Shown here: one piece after another, positions 1 through 11,005 of the stretch
Position numbering within the stretch: position 1 is the stretch's first letter
Layout of the letters: the number at the start of each line of letters is the position of its first letter
Assembly: GCA_029215795.1 (NCBI GenBank)
Contig: JARDYH010000004.1
Location: 218,916,017 to 218,980,016, forward strand
Direction of reading: 5' to 3'
Source of the DNA: Anniella stebbinsi
Lineage: Eukaryota > Chordata > Lepidosauria > Squamata > Anniellidae
Length of the DNA: 64,000 nt
The notes under the pieces: model-generated
Seen by the model: only the letters and a program-made list of their open reading frames with translations
What the model was told of the DNA's origin: nothing
Databases searched by the model: none
Program-made: the position numbers and the translations under genes

Positions 1-687
<687 letters not shown>

Positions 688-1557
688 GTTATTTATTACC
701 CGCCTCTCCCTCCGGATCGAGGCGGGGAACAACACCATCATAAAACACACAAAACTAATTAAAAATACATAAAACCAATATATCATTAAAATACCAATAA
801 AACACCAATAAAACACTTAAAATTCATCTGAGTAGGCCTGCCGGAAGAGCTCAGTCTTTATAGATCGTTTAAATTCCTGAAGACTTGTAAGTTCACGGAT
901 CTCTCCCGGCAGGTCATTCCATAATCTGGGAGCGGCAGAAGAGAAGGTCCTCTGGGTAACAGTTGTCAGTCTAGTTTTTGTTGACTGTAACAAATTCTTC
1001 CCAGAGGACCTAAGCGTGCGGGGCGGATTGTATGGGAGAAGGCGATCCCGCAGGTAACCTGGACCCAAACCATGTAGGGCTTTAAAGGTAATGACCAACA
1101 CTTTGTACTTCGCCCGGAAACTAACTGGCAGCCAGTGCAGAGATTTCAAAGCTGGTGTAATATGGTCACCCCTAGGTGTACCAGTGACCAACCTGGCTGC
1201 CATATTTTGAACTAGTTGAAGTTTCCGGACTAGGCACAGAGGTAGCCCTATGTACAGCGCATTGCAGAAGTCGAGTCTCGAAGTTACCAGCGCGTGCACT
1301 ACCGTCTTTAAGTCTTCCAACTCTAGGAAGGGGCGCAGCTGGCGTATCAGCCGAAGCTGATAGTAGGCACTCCTGGCCGTTGCATCTATCTGGGATGTCA
1401 TTTGGAGCGACGGATCCAGGAGCACTCCCAAGCTGCGAACACAGTCTTTCAGGGGGAGTGCAACCCCATCCAGAACTGGTTGACACACCTCCAACCCCAG
1501 GTTGTGGCCCTTGACAGCAAGCACCTCCGTCTTGTCTGGATTCAGCTTCAGTTTGAG
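688..1557 (-). mobile_element. L2/CR1-group LINE, 3' end with RT C-terminus
   Basis: The open frame at 817-1524 encodes 235 residues resembling the C-terminal reverse transcriptase and thumb region of L2/CR1-group LINEs. It has a phrase like LDFCNALYIGLP, then KLQLVQNMAARLVTG, then HITPALKSLHWLPV, then a FKALHGLGPGYL segment and a LWNDLP motif near the end. The frame continues upstream past 1524 with the typical NPDKTEVL phrase to about 1557, where homology stops, so the copy is 5'-truncated. The A/T-rich 3' UTR ends in TAA repeats. The long clean frame suggests a fairly young copy. The catalytic YxDD region is not included, so it cannot be functional. Confidence 0.85.
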
Positions 1558-1607
1558 AATATGGGGTGACCCTGCCTACTACTGGCATGTGGTCCCTGAA
1601 ACACAAG

Positions 1608-1990
1608 AGAATCACATTCATAGAATAGCAGAGTTGGAAGGGGGCTATAAGGCCATTGAGTCCAACCCCCTGCTCAATGTAGGAATCCACCTTAAAGCAT
1701 ACCTGTCAGAGGGCTGACCAGCTGCCTCTTGAATGCCTCTAGTGTGGGAGAGCCCACGATCTCCCTTGGTCATCGGTTCCATTGTTGTACTGCTCTGTCA
1801 GGAAGTTTTTCCTGAAGTTCAGTCGGAATCTGGCTTCCTGTAACTGGAATCCATTAGTCCGTGTCCTGCACTTTGGGATGATCAAGAAGAGATTCTGCCC
1901 CCCCCCCCCCCGTGTGACAGCCTTTCAAGTCCTTGAAGAGTGCTATCATGTCTCCTGAATGTGGCATTCGGGTTGAAAAATGAAAAAGGT
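1608..1990 (-). mobile_element. CR1 LINE 3' end fragment
   Basis: In reverse complement this reads as the familiar CR1 3' end: a segment encoding the last RT residues, then the 3' UTR with 'gagttggaaggggcctataaggcc'-like text, ending in the 'agaatcatagaat' type terminal repeat near 1608. A C-run at 1898-1912 interrupts it. Matching copies lie at 20245-20737 (plus) and 25024-25640 (minus). Confidence 0.85.
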
Positions 1991-3102
1991 CCCCCAGCCA
2001 TGTATTAAATCCATCCCATGACCAATGGAAGCTAACTAGTACAAGCCGTTCAGGGAGGCTCCAGGGGACCCATGTGACTGGTATTGCAGGGGTGAGCATC
2101 CACCAGAATGCTGCCCGGTGGCTGGTAGCTGCAAAGAGCCCCGCTGGCCCTGTTCTCTTGCCGCGGCAGAGGGAGGCTCTCTGCCGCAGCTACCCAACCT
2201 CTGGCTCACTCTGACAATCTCAGAGCAAGCCACGAGACGGGCAAAGTGCCTCTCTGTAGAGCCGCATTGGGCAGAGAAAAAAGTCAACCCAGCCCTACAG
2301 AGAGCCTGTTTTCTGGCTCCCTGCTGGAGGGGCAGATGGTGACAACGGGGTGACAGGTGGGGATGGGGGGTAGGAAGCAGTGGCAGGGACGGGGGGAAGC
2401 AACGGGGGGTGACAGGGGTCAGCTATGGCGGGCATCAGTGCACAGGCAGCCGGAGAGCTTGTGCTGGCGCTGAATCTGAATTACCCTTTGAACTTGGCAA
2501 GTCCCAGCCTGCCCAGCTAGAACTCAAATGAGGAAGGTCATCCCCAAAGCACCTGCTATTTACGATTCACAGAACAAATAAAAATGTACAAAGAATAACC
2601 TAATTATAAAGCATTATGAAGGAACAAAAGCCATATCAATTAGGATTTGAAGAACTGCTGCATGAGCTCTTCAAAGTCTAAAATTGTTTTTATTGCTTCC
2701 GATTTAGAGGCTGTACAAGACGCAACTTCCAAATATAACCTCAAATACGCTTGTTGACTTGTGTTAATCCAAACATCTGATGTTTTGCCAAGAAATAAAT
2801 CTTTCCCTAATGCTGCACTTTAGACATTCTTACCAATACAGTAATTCAGGATAGCAGCTAAGTGGTAGTGACTAGTGTGGTTTAATTTTGTTTTGTTTTT
2901 TAAAAAGCACAGTAGTGTTCTTTATTTTACAAAGGAAATAAAAATTAAGAGCAAAAGATTCATGGCATCTGTTTCCTGTTTACAGTCTTCCAAACTTCCT
3001 AAATCCATTAATCAGAAGCATAACTTTTTAAAAAAAAAAAAAAAATAAGAAAAATAAATAGCAAATGCTGTTTTCCCACTTATACTCTTCATTCATTATA
3101 CG
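1991..3102. other. no gene recognised
   Basis: A GC-rich stretch at about 2100-2450 gives chance open frames on both strands. The rest is A/T-rich and ends in an A-run at 3030-3046. I see no recognised coding sequence or repeat family. Confidence 0.45.
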
Positions 3103-3412
3103 TGGAGCCTGTCTCAGAAACTTCTACAGCTAAGGCAAACGTTTTTGGCGGAAGTCCCTCCCCCACTGTCTACTGACTCCATGTTCCCACCTTTCTCCTC
3201 AGTTCCAAGAGACCGACTTGCTGGCCCCATAACTAGGAGAGAAACCGCTCGGTATCGACAGTACATTTACATCGACACCAAAGCGGGGACGGTGGGTGGG
3301 TTGTGTGAATGCACAGATCACCACTTGAAGAACTACGGTTACAGGTAAGCAACCTGCATTTCTTCTTCGTGGTCTCTGTGCATCAGACATATGGGCGATT
3401 AACAAGCTAAAT
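3103..3412 (-). mobile_element. DIRS-type element, 3'-terminal remnant (ITR plus internal complementary region)
   Basis: This segment is collinear with the 3' end of the full DIRS element (28075-28400). It has the 'gaaacttct...' ITR interior, the 'cctcagttc..gagacc' edge, a variable middle, then 'gtgaatgcacagatcaccacttgaagaacta', 'cggttacaggtaagcaacctgca' and 'tttcttcttcgtggtctctgtgcatca'. The last three are the internal complementary region, the parts that pair with the two termini. Neither the outer left terminus nor any coding region is present. The middle differs clearly from the full-length copy, which points to a different subfamily or an older insertion. Confidence 0.8.
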
Positions 3413-3664
3413 TCCTGGTGAGCTGCATAATGTTGAAATCTCTACAAACAATCAATAGTATGCCTAATTCTTCCTTGAAACATTACTGCTGCTTCAGCTG
3501 CTTTTCGCCATTTCAGGAACCAGTACTGGCTTGGCAAAAAAGTGCTGAACAAAAAAGAGTCCTGCAGCGTCTTAAAAGAAGGGCTCCCCAAACTTCTGGT
3601 ATACAAAGTATCCTTTCCCCCCCACCCACCCCAAATTTAATTTCGAAAGGGGTTACCTTTAAAG

Positions 3665-3984
3665 TAGGCTGACCAGATAAAATCCAGGTCAAGGCTCATG
3701 TAACTTTAACAGTTGTAGAGAAAAAGGAATTTCAGCCAGTGTCATTTGTAGGCAATTAGTTCCTGGTGAAATTCCCTCTTCATCACAACAGTTAAAGGTG
3801 CAGGCACTATACTAGAGTGACCATATACAAAAGAAGGCAGGGCCCCTGCAACTTTAACAGTTGTGATGAAGAGGGGATTTCACCAGGAACTAATTGCATA
3901 CAAATGACACTGGCTGAAATTCCCTTTTCTCTACAACTGTTAAAGTTACATGAGCCCTGACCTGGATTCTATTTGGTCACCTTA
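3665..3984. mobile_element. composite hAT-type MITE (two inverted units)
   Basis: Terminal inverted repeats TAGGCTGACC / GGTCACCTTA are flanked by the 8-bp duplication CTTTAAAG at 3657-3664 and 3985-3992, as expected for the hAT superfamily. Inside are two copies of the ~165-bp foldback unit in inverted orientation, joined at 'actatactagagtgacc' (about 3809-3825). The same composite, with the same junction, is found at 61100-61419. It is nonautonomous with no coding sequence. Confidence 0.85.
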
Positions 3985-4080
3985 CTTTAAAGTATGCAAG
4001 GCTAAGGATTACACATCTTCAAAGGAGCCCACATCCTCTGTTTCAATAGAAGCCACTGATCCACATAGGAACATTTAGAT

Positions 4081-4260
4081 CGTAAGAAGACCACTGCGAC
4101 ATCAGACCAAACAGCCATCTAGGCCAGTGGTCTGTTTTCTACAGCGGCCAACCACATGACCTCAAGAAGCAGGACATAAAGGCCATAGCCCATGCCCTGC
4201 TATCGTTTTCCAGCTGTTGGTATTCAGCCGTGTGCTGCCTCTGAACATGGAGACTCCATT
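4081..4260 (-). mobile_element. CR1-type LINE 3' end fragment
   Basis: In reverse complement this reads like the 3' UTR seen at 40150-40318: 'gctgttggtattcag', 'atgccctgctat', 'cctagatggctgtttggtctgat', 'gtcttcttacg'. It is diverged and truncated. Confidence 0.6.
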
Positions 4261-6042
4261 TAGACTGGAAAGAGTCACGCCCAGAATAGTGACAACCAGA
4301 GATGCAACAGGGCAGCCTACTTGGATGTGGTATAATTCTGCAACATATCTGCACTGGAAGTGACCAAACCACTTCAGCAATGCAGAGATGCAGCAGAGTT
4401 ACTATTCCTCCCTGCAACAAGAACAGGTGGAAAGGCCAGAGCCCTTCGCTGTTTAAACATGCTAGCAGTTCTCTCAAGGCCCACTCTTTGGCTCTGGCAC
4501 ACTTAAAGACTAATAAAGCTACCATGGGCAAGAGGCCACTTTTGTCAGGTGCACAGCTCTTCACTTGCGCAGCTCCTATCCATTTTGACAGGGTGTGTGC
4601 AAGGGATCTTCCTGATGAATTGTGCCCTAATTTATAATGCAGCAGTGGGGAATCTCTGGCCCATGGAATTAATCTGCAGAGGTTCCCTATCCAGCCTGCA
4701 GAGGCTGGGGCTCCTTCTGTGAGCCCTGCCCCCTCCCCTCCCCAAGTCCTATCTGGGGTCTTGTGGAGGAGGTGGGAAGAAGAATCCCCTCATCTCTGCT
4801 CACAGGATCTCCAGCCAATGTTTAGCCCAAGGATTGACCAAGTCCAGTCATGTACTGTGCGTCAGCCATGGCAGCAAAGTTCACTGCACAAATCTGAGGA
4901 CTCAGCACTTCCCAGTACTGGCTGAGTCTCTTTCTCCGTACCTGAATCAGCTTGGAGGAATGCAAAATGGGCAGAGCAATGATGTCAGTGGGTATCTGCG
5001 GGATGTGACCTTGCCCACCAATGTCATCCGGCCTGTGGAGGGCCCAGTGGGAGGCAATTTTGCCCCCCACATAAACCTGCTCCCCATCCTTGCCTTAGCG
5101 AATGCCAAAAAATCTCAAATATTTGCAAGACACCCTTGGCAAGACGAAGCTTCTTGGCTGTTACTTTAAAACCTACATGAGGCCAACTCCATGATTTTGG
5201 AGCACAAGCTACACTTTTCTAAGGGTTGCCATTCAAACCCACCTCCAGATATAAAACAAAACGTTTGTATGTGATATGCTTGACAGAAGAATCTCTTTCA
5301 TTCCCCAGAAAAACAGGAAGTCCGGTCTGCAGCTGATTTGCTAATATTAACATCTGCAACAGTTAATTCTACGTGGAGTAGTATTAATTACATTCCTTCA
5401 TGGAGTAAAGTTTCTCCAATAACTTATTACCTGATAAACTGTGCTGCTAGTTACCCAGTTTCAAAAATGAGCAACGTTTTAAAGGGCACACTATATACAG
5501 AACCAAGGTTCACACTCAGGGGTCAAGGTTCATGATGTGAATTAGACAATCAACTCCATCTGGAATGCAAAACCCTTATAGAAATAGTATGTAACACATC
5601 TCTGAATCACAAGTAGCCAAAGGCTTTCAGAGGTCTTTACTATACATCTACCCCATTAAAATACAATAAAATAGGTTTACAACTGTAACGGTATAGTTTC
5701 TCACTCTAATTATTCTATCATAAATACATGGGCTGTCTCCCCGTCTACATAATCTTTAACTTCGATAAGTCTCCCCGCTTAATTTGCTGATCTTAACAAA
5801 CAACCAGAAGCAAGAAACAAATTTACCACTGCTTTTCAGCACTTGGTACAAGCTAATTAAGTGAGGTAGAAAGCCAGGCAAAGAAAAACTTAGATTAGTC
5901 TGGTTGAAAGCATTTAAAATGGGTTTTTTTAAAGCATTTCCCCAAATAGTACTACAGAATTCTTTTTAAACAGTAACATGAAAAAATTGACCTGCAACGT
6001 TTTCAAGTCACAAAATCAGCCTTGCATCTGAGAGACACTGAC
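4261..6042. other. no confirmed gene; one GC-rich open stretch
   Basis: A stop-poor stretch at 4834-5169 is open on both strands (plus 111 codons, minus 82). It could be a fragment of a processed pseudogene, but I recognise no protein in either frame. Sequence after about 5200 is A/T-rich and unremarkable. Confidence 0.35.
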
Positions 6043-6557
6043 TGGGTTCAGAAGACACGATAACCCACGATCGATTAAATAATCCAGTGTGGGTTATTTA
6101 GTCCACTGTGGGTTGTTGTGTCATGTGGCAGGATTTTTTTTAACCCACAGGGGTTATTTTGCTGAAATAACCCACGCAAATATCCAACAGTGTGCAGAGT
6201 GGGTTATTTAAACCACCGTTGGTTATCGGGTCATGTGGAGGGCACGATTGGTTATGATTGTCAGCTACAGAGTTGCTAGGCAAGAGTAGTCAAACTGCCG
6301 GCTGCCGCTCTACTCAAGCTGGCAGTTATCTATTTTCAGCAGCAAGGGATGATGGGATACACGCAGGAGGACTGAGAGGAGGAGGGAGGACGGGGGGCAA
6401 GTTAGTCAACGCACCGTGGATTAATAATCCACTCACAGTTGCTTATCACCAACTCACGATTGGTTATTTCTCTGATGGTGTAGAGAATACGCACAAAATA
6501 ACCAACTCTGAGTTGACTATTAATGCACTGTTGACTATCGTGGCATCCTAACATAGC
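6043..6557. mobile_element. MITE with 'cacgata' ends and gggttat word repeats
   Basis: Begins 'tgggttcagaagacacgataac' and ends in a degenerate inverse, '...gactatcgtggcatcctaaca'. The words 'gggttatttagtccac' and 'aataaccaac' recur on both strands throughout, giving a multi-hairpin structure. The middle contains a reverse-strand version of a core (tcctcc...gtatccca) also seen in the elements at 8544 and 17683. Exact ends are uncertain. Confidence 0.6.
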
Positions 6558-6949
6558 CTAAGGTAGCTGCTAACGCAGATAATGTGACAATGTTTTCAGA
6601 GCAGGTAAGAGATGGACCTAGGGCCCAGCACAATAGCTGTCAAGCTTTTACTCTTTATCTGTATTTAAATTTTTCTTGTGATTAACATTTTGTAACTTCC
6701 AAAGATATCAACAGGACCAAAATATAATGTACACACAAAATATGAAAAAATAACAAAATAAATTGTTAGAATAAAATACATTATGTCACAAAAGTGCCTT
6801 CACAGTTTTAAACTATGATGTTGTAAAGTATGATTTCATTATACTTGTCTTGCATTTGACTGTGGACATGTTTTACCTTCTACTCTATTTTTTTTTATTT
6901 CCAATTAATTGTAATGCATTGTTTTAATTTATTTGTTGTAAGCCATCCT
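6558..6949. other. no gene recognised
   Basis: A/T-rich sequence without recognisable coding or repeat structure. Confidence 0.4.
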
Positions 6950-7450
6950 GAGTATTTTAAATGGAAAGATAGAGTATCCCTGGTGACAACTCACTCTAAA
7001 CAGCCTGATGATCCAGCAATATACTATGGGCGATGATCTCAAAAGCCACTGAGAGAACAAGAGAAATAATGGGGCCACACTCCTCATGCATTTCTTCCTA
7101 CAAAGGTCACTGGCTGTCTCACGGCCAAACCCAAGCCTGAACCTGGATTGAAACTGGTCTAGATAACTGCTTCATCCAAAAACACCTGGAGTTGAACCGT
7201 CACCATCTCTTCAGGCACTTTGACCAAAAAATAGGGTGATAGTTGTTACAATCTCCCAGATCCAAAGATGATTTCTTAAGAAAGGGCCACAGAACAGCCT
7301 CCTTCAAGGTAGTCAGCATCATTCTCTCTTGTAAAGAAGCATTAAACCACCCAGCACTGATCCCCCAGTCAATTCCCTCTGGCTTGCTGTTAATAGCCAA
7401 GATGGCAAGGGTCAAGTATACAGGTGGATAGCCGAACCCTTCCAAGCACT
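6950..7450 (-). mobile_element. L2-type LINE, decayed RT fragment
   Basis: The minus-strand frame at 7200-7445 carries TTLKEAVLWPFLKKSSLDLGDCNNYHPI, the N-terminal RT 'LKEA...P.LKK..LD....NYRP' signature of L2-type LINEs. Farther along the minus strand (7000-7100) a degraded 'SLVLSVAFEII..SILLDH' matches the DLSAAFDTIDH region. Several internal stops and deletions are visible, so it is inactive. Confidence 0.6.
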
Positions 7451-8325
7451 ATGGCCACATTCTCAGGCTGCATTAACGGAAAACCGTCCCATAAAACCAT
7501 TCTAGACTGTTTTCTGGAAATCTGTAACAATAATGATGTCAGGTTCAGCATGATAATGTGTTATTTTACCTTCCAAATGTCTAGCAAACCTGTTCTTTAC
7601 TTCCCCACCAGGGTTTCATTGTATGTAGTAACCAAAAGGGAGATGAAGCCAATTGTGACGAGTGTACCGGCATGGTACATGTAATTGCAGATACAATTTT
7701 GCTGTGTTCACACTTCACATTTGTTGGTGTTTTAAGCAGCCAGCAGAGTCAACTGGAATGAAGAGGATTCCACAATCAGACTCAGAATGCGTTCACTCTT
7801 AAGGATCAGTAGAGATCACCCATGTAAATAGAAATCGTGTGTAAAGCTCATCCATTATAGGATGACACAATAGAAATATAATAAAACTGTGAATCTCAGG
7901 ACACCAACATACATATCCTATCGCTGATAGTTTCTCTGAACAGAATTTTACAAGAGAATTCCAGACATAAATCCAGGAAATGAGACCCATGTGTGAAGGA
8001 ATACAATCTTTCCCAAATGACAGATCTTAAAAAATGGGACCAACCAAGCAGAACTTGGTTGGTCCTTGTACGCTAATCAAAAAGTTGTCATCAGAAACAG
8101 CTGGAGACTTTGATAAGTTATGCCCAGCAAGCTGTATATAGACCAGCGCTTTGTCAAACCATTGACTGGGGTACACTTTCCCGTTATCCTTGACACCACG
8201 GCAAAACACAGAGGAAAACGCCAAAAAGAGGCAAAAGTTTCTTTGATGTTTCCACTATATCATGAAGAGACAATCCCCCTTTCAGCTAAAAGGTTTTAAA
8301 AATGAAAGTGATATTTGCTGTACAG
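7451..8325. other. no gene recognised
   Basis: Unique-looking sequence with short chance frames on both strands and no repeat or gene family I can name. Confidence 0.4.
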
Positions 8326-8540
8326 CAGCTTATAATACTTAGCATTAATATAGTGCTGTTGAATGTTTCGAAGCACTCCACACATACTGACATGTAATAA
8401 TCCTTACTACAACTCAGTAAGGTAGGTCATTATTATTATTATTATCCCCATATTGCCATGGAGGAGGGGGAGGCCGAGATAATGGTTTGGCAGATGCAAC
8501 CTGGTAAGTACATAGTACAGGTGAGGATTGAACCTGAGAC
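8326..8540 (+). mobile_element. ancient L3/CR1-like 3' fragment
   Basis: Reads as a degraded amniote interspersed repeat: 'tagcattaatatagtgctgt', 'gcactccacacatac', 'aataatccttactacaactcagtaaggtaggt', an ATT run at about 8429-8443, 'tccccatattg', then 'gattgaacctgaga'. Related pieces lie at about 16010-16120 and 53745-54115. The 1.6 kb DNA element at 8544 is inserted at its end. Confidence 0.5.
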
Positions 8541-8543
8541 ATT

Positions 8544-10141
8544 GGCTCAATTCGGACAACACGTTAATCAACTGAGAGGACTTAAACCACTGACAGTGGG
8601 TTAAAAAGGCGGCCTCAATTCGGACGACACACTGCAGCAGGGGATGCAAAGTTAAGTTAACCACCTTGGTGGTTAATAACGTACTCGGTTCTGACTGACA
8701 GCTTGGCAGCCATTTTCCCCGCCTACCAAACCCTTTAGTCCTCCAGCAGGTATCCCAGAAGGCACTGCGGCCGAAAACCATGGCCGCCGCCAATGAAGCC
8801 GATGCAGGACACACCTCCCAAAACCCATTGGCCGCCTCAGTCACTGTGCGGAACTCAGCAGCCTCGGACAAAGAGGCAGCCAGCAGGAACCGCAACACCT
8901 ACACAAGAGTAACAACCAGCAATGCTCCCCAAAGGTTGGCACCCACACCCCAGGGAGCCACCCCCGCCCACCCTATACGGGAGACCTGGCATCTGCGAGA
9001 GTCACCCACCTCCCCCAGCCCCCTCCCACCTCCCTCCCAGAGCAGCCACTCGCACACACAGGAAAGAAGGCGAGAGTGGGGCGGTTGGGAAATCTTTATT
9101 CAGCAGGAAAATCAGACATGGGCAGTAAGGCACATGGGCACCACTATGCCAGGGCAGAACCTACGGAGAGGATAGGCGCCCCCGGGAAGGGAGGAGGAGG
9201 CGGCTGGAAGGCACAGCGGTGAAGAGGGGATGGCCAACGCCACACCCCCAGGGAGCCAAGCATGGAACGTGCCAAGGGGAGGAGGTGGAGAGGGGGCCAT
9301 GCCAGGGAGAGATGCCAGTCCAGAGATGGGACTCCACAGCCGACGCTCACACGGGATGGGGGTAGCGCAGCCAGATCCAGGCACTGATGCTCTCACGCAC
9401 CCGGGATGCCTCCGCACGGGCGCGACGTTCCCCAACGGGATTCTTGGGGCCTGGCAAAGGCTCACTGTCCAGCCGTGTTGGGCAGATGAGGGGGGGCTCT
9501 CTGGTCGCCGCTTCCCCTGCCCTCGTCCTTCTGGGTGATGCGAGGGTGGAGGTGGCGGTGCAGTGGGGGGTCTACTTTGGATGGGGTGTTGTTCTCCCTC
9601 TTGGTGTGGGAGGGGGCTGCCCCTTGCTCCAGGGTGCCTGGGGTTGTTGCGTATTCTGTCTCTCCCTCCCCCTTTTGCCGTAGTGCCCTTCTGGTGCGCT
9701 TCCCTGTCCGTTTGGGTAGCTGACTGGGCACCCTGCGTGAGTGCTTGCAGGAGCTGGCTCCTTTTTGAGCTCCGTGCCAGCTGCCTGGTGGGGGAGGCGG
9801 GCGTCCTGGTTGCTATGGCGGCGAAGCCAGCGATCTGTTTCATCCGCGCCTGAGTTCCCGTCCGCTTTCTGCTGCTCTTGCTGCTCTCCTCTATGGTCTT
9901 TTGTGTTAACATACTCACCTCAGTTGTTTAACCAATACACCTCAAGTGGCTGAATTCGGACAACACGTTAGTCAATTGACTAATTTTTAAACAACTCGCA
10001 AGCGAGTTGTTTAACTCAGTTGTTTAAAACTGCAACTTAAACAACCGTGGGTTGTTTAACTGTTGTGTGGCTGAATTCGGACAACACGTGACGGTTGTTT
10101 AACTTAACAACCGTTGGTTAACGTGTCGTCCGAATTGAGCC
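8544..10141. mobile_element. 1.6 kb nonautonomous DNA transposon, 'ggctcaattcggac' TIR family
   Basis: Terminal inverted repeats start GGCTCAATTCGGAC and end GT(C)CGAATTGAGCC, flanked by ATT on both sides (8541-8543, 10142-10144), a possible 3-bp target duplication. Internal copies of the TIR occur at 8611, 9948 and 10069, so the element is self-nested or built from repeated terminal units. The interior (8700-9900) is GC-rich and carries a 'gccattttcc...tcctccagcaggtatcccagaaggcactg' core shared with 17683-18185. No transposase is recognised. Confidence 0.7.
9112..9918 (-). other. 268-codon open frame inside the 1.6 kb element; unrecognised
   Basis: This is the longest non-LINE, non-DIRS frame in the window, lying in the GC-rich core of the DNA element. 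The predicted protein starts with a basic Ser/Lys/Arg-rich stretch and continues with Pro-rich tracts (PPTAPPPPPSHHP) and no recognisable fold. GC richness alone can keep such a frame open, and overlapping frames are open on the opposite strand, so coding status is doubtful. Just upstream of the ATG the minus strand reads 'aactgaggtgagtatg', which resembles a splice donor. It may instead be a captured host sequence. Confidence 0.15.
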
Positions 10142-10317
10142 ATTGTGATACATAGCTCAGTTTCATTGGTGGTGAGGTCCATTATTCAAGAGACAAGCCC
10201 ACCTTCCCACTATCACGTAGGTGGACCCATCAAGCATAGGTTGCATCAGCAGAGTGTCAAACACAGCAGTGTATAGTTTTACTTCAAAAGTCTTTCCGCC
10301 ATTTGCATAGTGACCGT

Positions 10318-10505
10318 AAGGGAAGTGGTTCACTTGGTAGAAGCAAACCAGTTGCTGGGGAACAACAACAGTATAGGGTTGTTACTCTCACATCCTGCTG
10401 GTGAGGTTCCCATGGCATCTGGTTGACAACTCTGGAAAGCAAGATGCTGAACTAGATCCCACAGGTCGATCCAACAGGACTCTTCTTATGTTCTCATGTT
10501 TTAGT
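10318..10505 (+). mobile_element. CR1-type LINE 3' end fragment
   Basis: Same 3' UTR family as 40150-40318: 'ccagttgctggggaacaac', 'catcctgctg', 'catctggttg', 'gatgctgaactagatccc', 'tcttcttatgttctcatg'. It is truncated and diverged. Confidence 0.65.
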
Positions 10506-10859
10506 CCCTTGATATGAGATTTAAAAACTACGGATGCAGACAAACTTAGACGAGGTTGCATCAGTGAGCAGGTGGCAACAGCATCCTTCTCCTTGCCAAG
10601 AGTACAGGGTAAGGCAAGAGCTGGAAAGGGGCACCTAGGCCACAACTGTCTCTGCACTCTGTCAGAATCAAGTGTGGATGGGGGACTTTATCGAATGCAT
10701 TCCATTAAATGAGAAATGTGTGAACATCACTCTAACAACACTCTTGTAAAAAAAGGGGGGTATTGTCTCAGGATAAACCATCTCAGCCAGAGAACTTGAA
10801 CATCACAGGACTATATAAAGCTAGCTCAGACCCAAGCCAGAACATTGGTCCATCCAGCC
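10506..10859. other. no gene recognised
   Basis: No coding or repeat structure that I can name. Confidence 0.4.
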
Positions 10860-11005
10860 AAATATTGTTTTATTCCAACTGGCAGCAGCTCTCCAAAGCC
10901 TGAGGACAGAGGTCTTCTTCTCAGCTTCTTAAGTGGAGATGCTAGAGATTGAATCTGGGACCTTCTGCATGAAAAGCAGGTGCTTTAACCCTGAGCTATG
11001 CCCAC
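10860..11005 (-). mobile_element. tRNA-derived SINE (minus strand)
   Basis: In reverse complement a tRNA-like head is visible: 'ggcatagctcagggttaaagc' (A-box region), 'tgcatgcagaaggtccc'-like anticodon arm and 'agattcaatctc' (B box), followed by a body with 'ctcagg..tttggagagctgctgcc'. It matches the SINE at 56880 on the plus strand. Confidence 0.7.
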
